Positions 63,176 to 64,000 of a DNA stretch of 64,000 nucleotides are shown here, in pieces; position 1 is the first letter of the stretch; each line of letters opens with the position of its first letter. The notes under the pieces were generated by a model. That model searched no databases. It saw only the letters and a program-made list of their open reading frames with translations, and was not told the DNA's origin. This DNA comes from Porticoccaceae bacterium UBA4026. Its GTDB lineage: Bacteria > Pseudomonadota > Gammaproteobacteria > Pseudomonadales > Porticoccaceae. A program made the position numbers and the translations under genes. Location: NCBI GenBank assembly GCA_002382445.1, contig DGAQ01000073.1, positions 77,691 through 141,690 on the forward strand, in the 5' to 3' direction.

Positions 63176-63247
63176 TAAATACCTATTGAACTCAGAAGCC
63201 GGGCGCATTTTTCCATCGTTTAATCCTCTATTGGTTAACATACTACT

Positions 63248-64000
63248 ATGAATAAGATATCAGCCACTCACTACAGTATCGAAGACTTACTTTATCTGAT
63301 GAAACGCTTGCGCGATCCTGAAACCGGCTGCCCTTGGGATTTAAAGCAAACCTACCAATCAATAGCTAGCCATACTCTTGAAGAAGTATATGAGGTTATT
63401 GATGCGATTGAGCGGGATGACTTGGACCATCTAAGTGAGGAATTAGGTGATTTGTTATTTCAGATTATTTTTTATAGCCAAATGGGTAAAGAGCAGGGTC
63501 GGTTTGATTTTGAACAGATTACGACCACCATTACTGAAAAATTATTAAGGCGCCATCCGCATGTTTTTCCAGAGGGGACTTTAGAGTCTATTCGCGACTC
63601 CGGTACTGGTGATGTTGAGGGTATTAACCAGGTCTGGGAGTCCTTAAAAAAGCGAGAACGAGCGGAGAAAGGTGAGATTAAAGTCCTCGACGATATACCC
63701 ATTGCCTTGCCGGCCCTGAGTCGTGCAACAAAACTACAAAAGCGCGCTGCTTCAGTAGGATTTGATTGGCCGACGACTGCAGGTGCTATGGAGAAAGTTA
63801 AGGAGGAAATAGCAGAGCTGGAGGTAGAGATCTCTCTTGGGAATTCAACTGCAATTGCAGAGGAATTTGGGGATCTATTATTTAGCTGTGTGAATTTAGC
63901 ACGGCATTTAGAGATAAATCCTGAGACTGCAATGCGAGCGGCAAATGCTAAATTCAAACGTCGTTTTGATCAGGTTGAGCTCTTGGCTGGTGGAGTGGAA
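63248..64000 (+). CDS. mazG: Nucleoside triphosphate pyrophosphohydrolase MazG (truncated by window end)
   Basis: 251 codons of an open frame that runs past the window end; E. coli MazG has 263. The N-terminal MazG domain has CPWDLKQTYQSIASHTLEEVYEVIDAI and EELGDLLFQIIFYSQM, and a second, C-terminal MazG domain has KVKEEIAELEVEI and EEFGDLLFSCVNLARHL. It hydrolyses NTPs to NMPs, and in E. coli is linked to (p)ppGpp levels and relA–mazEF. Here it follows cysM directly. Confidence 0.94.
   Translation, partial: MNKISATHYSIEDLLYLMKRLRDPETGCPWDLKQTYQSIASHTLEEVYEVIDAIERDDLDHLSEELGDLLFQIIFYSQMGKEQGRFDFEQITTTITEKLLRRHPHVFPEGTLESIRDSGTGDVEGINQVWESLKKRERAEKGEIKVLDDIPIALPALSRATKLQKRAASVGFDWPTTAGAMEKVKEEIAELEVEISLGNSTAIAEEFGDLLFSCVNLARHLEINPETAMRAANAKFKRRFDQVELLAGGVE

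Noticed and set aside
63472..63957. A long open frame (161 codons) on the minus strand inside mazG
   Set aside because: It is antisense to two clear MazG domains, has no family similarity I can see and no ribosome site.
1..64000. Mobile elements, CRISPR, phage, tRNA or rRNA genes, defence or biosynthetic islands
   Set aside because: No transposase, integrase, repeat array, T-loop consensus in gaps, or cluster of unrelated accessory genes was found. All gene neighbourhoods are typical chromosomal ones.

Overview
This window is a continuous stretch of core chromosome from a marine-type gammaproteobacterium. Gene order resembles that of pseudomonads and the Cellvibrionales (SAR92/OM60-like) lineages: nadB–rpoE–rseA–rseB–rseC–degQ–lepA–lepB–rnc–era–recO, dsbC–hom–thrC, tesA–ybbA–ybbP, and comM–ubiK beside a glnK–amtB cluster. 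Base composition looks even and below 50% GC by eye. I see no insertion sequence, prophage, CRISPR array, rRNA or tRNA, and no sign of an island. The lineage assignment rests on gene content and order only.

Layout. Bases 1-8300 carry DNA metabolism and housekeeping genes: sbcB, pyrB, a PlsC-like acyltransferase, dinG, a YqcC-like protein and, convergent, deaD with a very charged tail. Bases 8660-15600 hold a histidine phosphatase, an SDR, pdxH, greB, an S9 peptidase, a SUI1-type factor, a quinone oxidoreductase and a DMT transporter. Bases 15786-18423 hold a Kv-like potassium channel with a putative zinc ribbon, comM and ubiK.

Bases 18500-21550 form a nitrogen-scavenging locus. A clear sigma-54 promoter with two upstream NtrC-like sites precedes a TorF-type outer-membrane protein, a P-II gene, amtB, a terminator and a second P-II gene. 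Then come a dsbC-like gene, hom, thrC, a DUF3094 protein, an epoxide hydrolase-like protein, recJ and a second DMT transporter.

Bases 29166-38021 hold tesA, the ybbA–ybbP ABC exporter, a PAS histidine kinase whose ATP-binding motifs are eroded, a fetB-like permease without its usual ATPase, selO and a strictosidine synthase-like protein. prfB, with the classical +1 frameshift site, and lysS follow. An unrecognised small secreted or anchored protein sits alone after a 350-base gap. Two acyl-CoA dehydrogenases, ctaA, a MATE exporter, ung and an MFS transporter come next.

Bases 48500-64000 are the envelope-stress and translation block. ygfZ, sdhE, ygfX and nadB lead to a sigma-E operon with an autoregulatory-type promoter (rpoE–rseA–rseB–rseC–degQ). 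After it come lepA–lepB–rnc–era–recO–acpS, cysM and mazG, which is cut by the window end. pdxJ, usually between recO and acpS, and rlmD–relA, usually between cysM and mazG, are absent from their expected positions.

I did not find a convincing undescribed multi-gene system. The best leads are the degenerate kinase, the duplicated P-II/AmtB/TorF locus with its regulatory DNA, the isolated small protein at 41146-41478, and the missing neighbours around recO and cysM.
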